Part shown: in pieces, positions 63,866 to 64,000 of the stretch
How the letters are laid out: the number at the start of each line of letters is the position of its first letter
How positions within the stretch are numbered: the stretch's first letter is position 1
Source of the DNA: Turnera subulata
Taxonomy: Eukaryota > Streptophyta > Magnoliopsida > Malpighiales > Passifloraceae
Direction of reading: 5' to 3'
DNA: 64,000 nucleotides
NCBI GenBank assembly: GCA_028386065.3
Contig: JAKUCV010000413.1
Location: 72,744-136,743 of the forward strand
The notes under the pieces: model-generated
What the model was told of the DNA's origin: nothing
Databases searched by the model: none
Seen by the model: only the letters and a program-made list of their open reading frames with translations
Program-made: the position numbers and the translations under genes

Positions 63866-64000
63866 GTATGCATTTGGTTCACGTTTTGATCTTCCTTCAG
63901 TTTTGAGTTTCAGTTTTTGGTTGCTTTTTGCTTCCGGTTTAGGAATTGAAATGACATTTGTGTTGTTATATACTAGAAGTCTGCAAGTTAATGGAATGTG
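63866..64000 (+). other. PYM intron, running off the window
   Basis: T-rich DNA following the gtatgc donor. No further exon before the window end. Confidence 0.6.

Overview
The window is nuclear DNA of a flowering plant, almost certainly a eudicot. The spliced GT31 galactosyltransferase and the PYM exon have plant-type sequence, and the rest is plant transposons (copia, Tat-like and chromovirus-like gypsy, Mutator, a hAT MITE, a tRNA-derived SINE). I cannot name the species. Two runs of N (6533-7322 and 40580-41511) are assembly gaps inside retrotransposons.

Layout. (1) 651-12268, minus strand: an intact 11-exon beta-1,3-galactosyltransferase gene that I could splice end to end (1,206 nt, 401 aa). 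Its last intron (800-8723) holds a decayed copia element, which itself carries a 3.5-kb solo LTR. (2) 12646-19297: a Mutator-like element with about 258-bp terminal inverted repeats and a perfect 9-bp target duplication. It carries two convergent genes: a broken MuDR-type transposase and a broken GRF zinc-finger/coiled-coil/membrane protein. It sits 378 bp upstream of the galactosyltransferase ATG. (3) 19376-30564: an old non-coding Mutator-like element split by a young, structurally complete LTR retrotransposon (19792-28413, two 3.05-kb LTRs, target duplication AATAT). The short interior of that retrotransposon has no recognisable gag or pol but has two antisense reading frames. (4) 30598-31839: a second non-coding Mutator MITE with an internal AT-rich tandem array. 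(5) 32123-35370: a hAT MITE interrupted 5 bp inside its terminus by a 2.7-kb solo LTR. (6) 35379-44330: a SINE, an Athila-like LTR remnant, and a LINE-type DUF4283 pseudogene split by a 5.1-kb gypsy-derived element (38965-44066) with a long unusual open frame. (7) 45436-63436: Tat-lineage gypsy DNA. This includes a minus-strand LTR with its repeat-rich interior, then an LTR-interior-LTR-interior-LTR array. Both interiors of that array carry dozens of short hairpins of the type GGGCA-tagc-TGCCC. (8) 63765-63865: one exon of PYM, the exon-junction-complex disassembly factor, on the plus strand, running off the window.

Only two cellular genes are well supported, one at each end, with about 51 kb of nested transposons between them. 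The most unusual signal is the pair of hairpin arrays (54015-55600 and 60295-61735). Several units change both sides of the stem together, which suggests the RNA or DNA fold, not the primary sequence, has been conserved. Other points of interest are the discordant LTRs of the copia element, the antisense gene unit with its own TATA box in the young retrotransposon, and the long open frame in the pol-less gypsy derivative.
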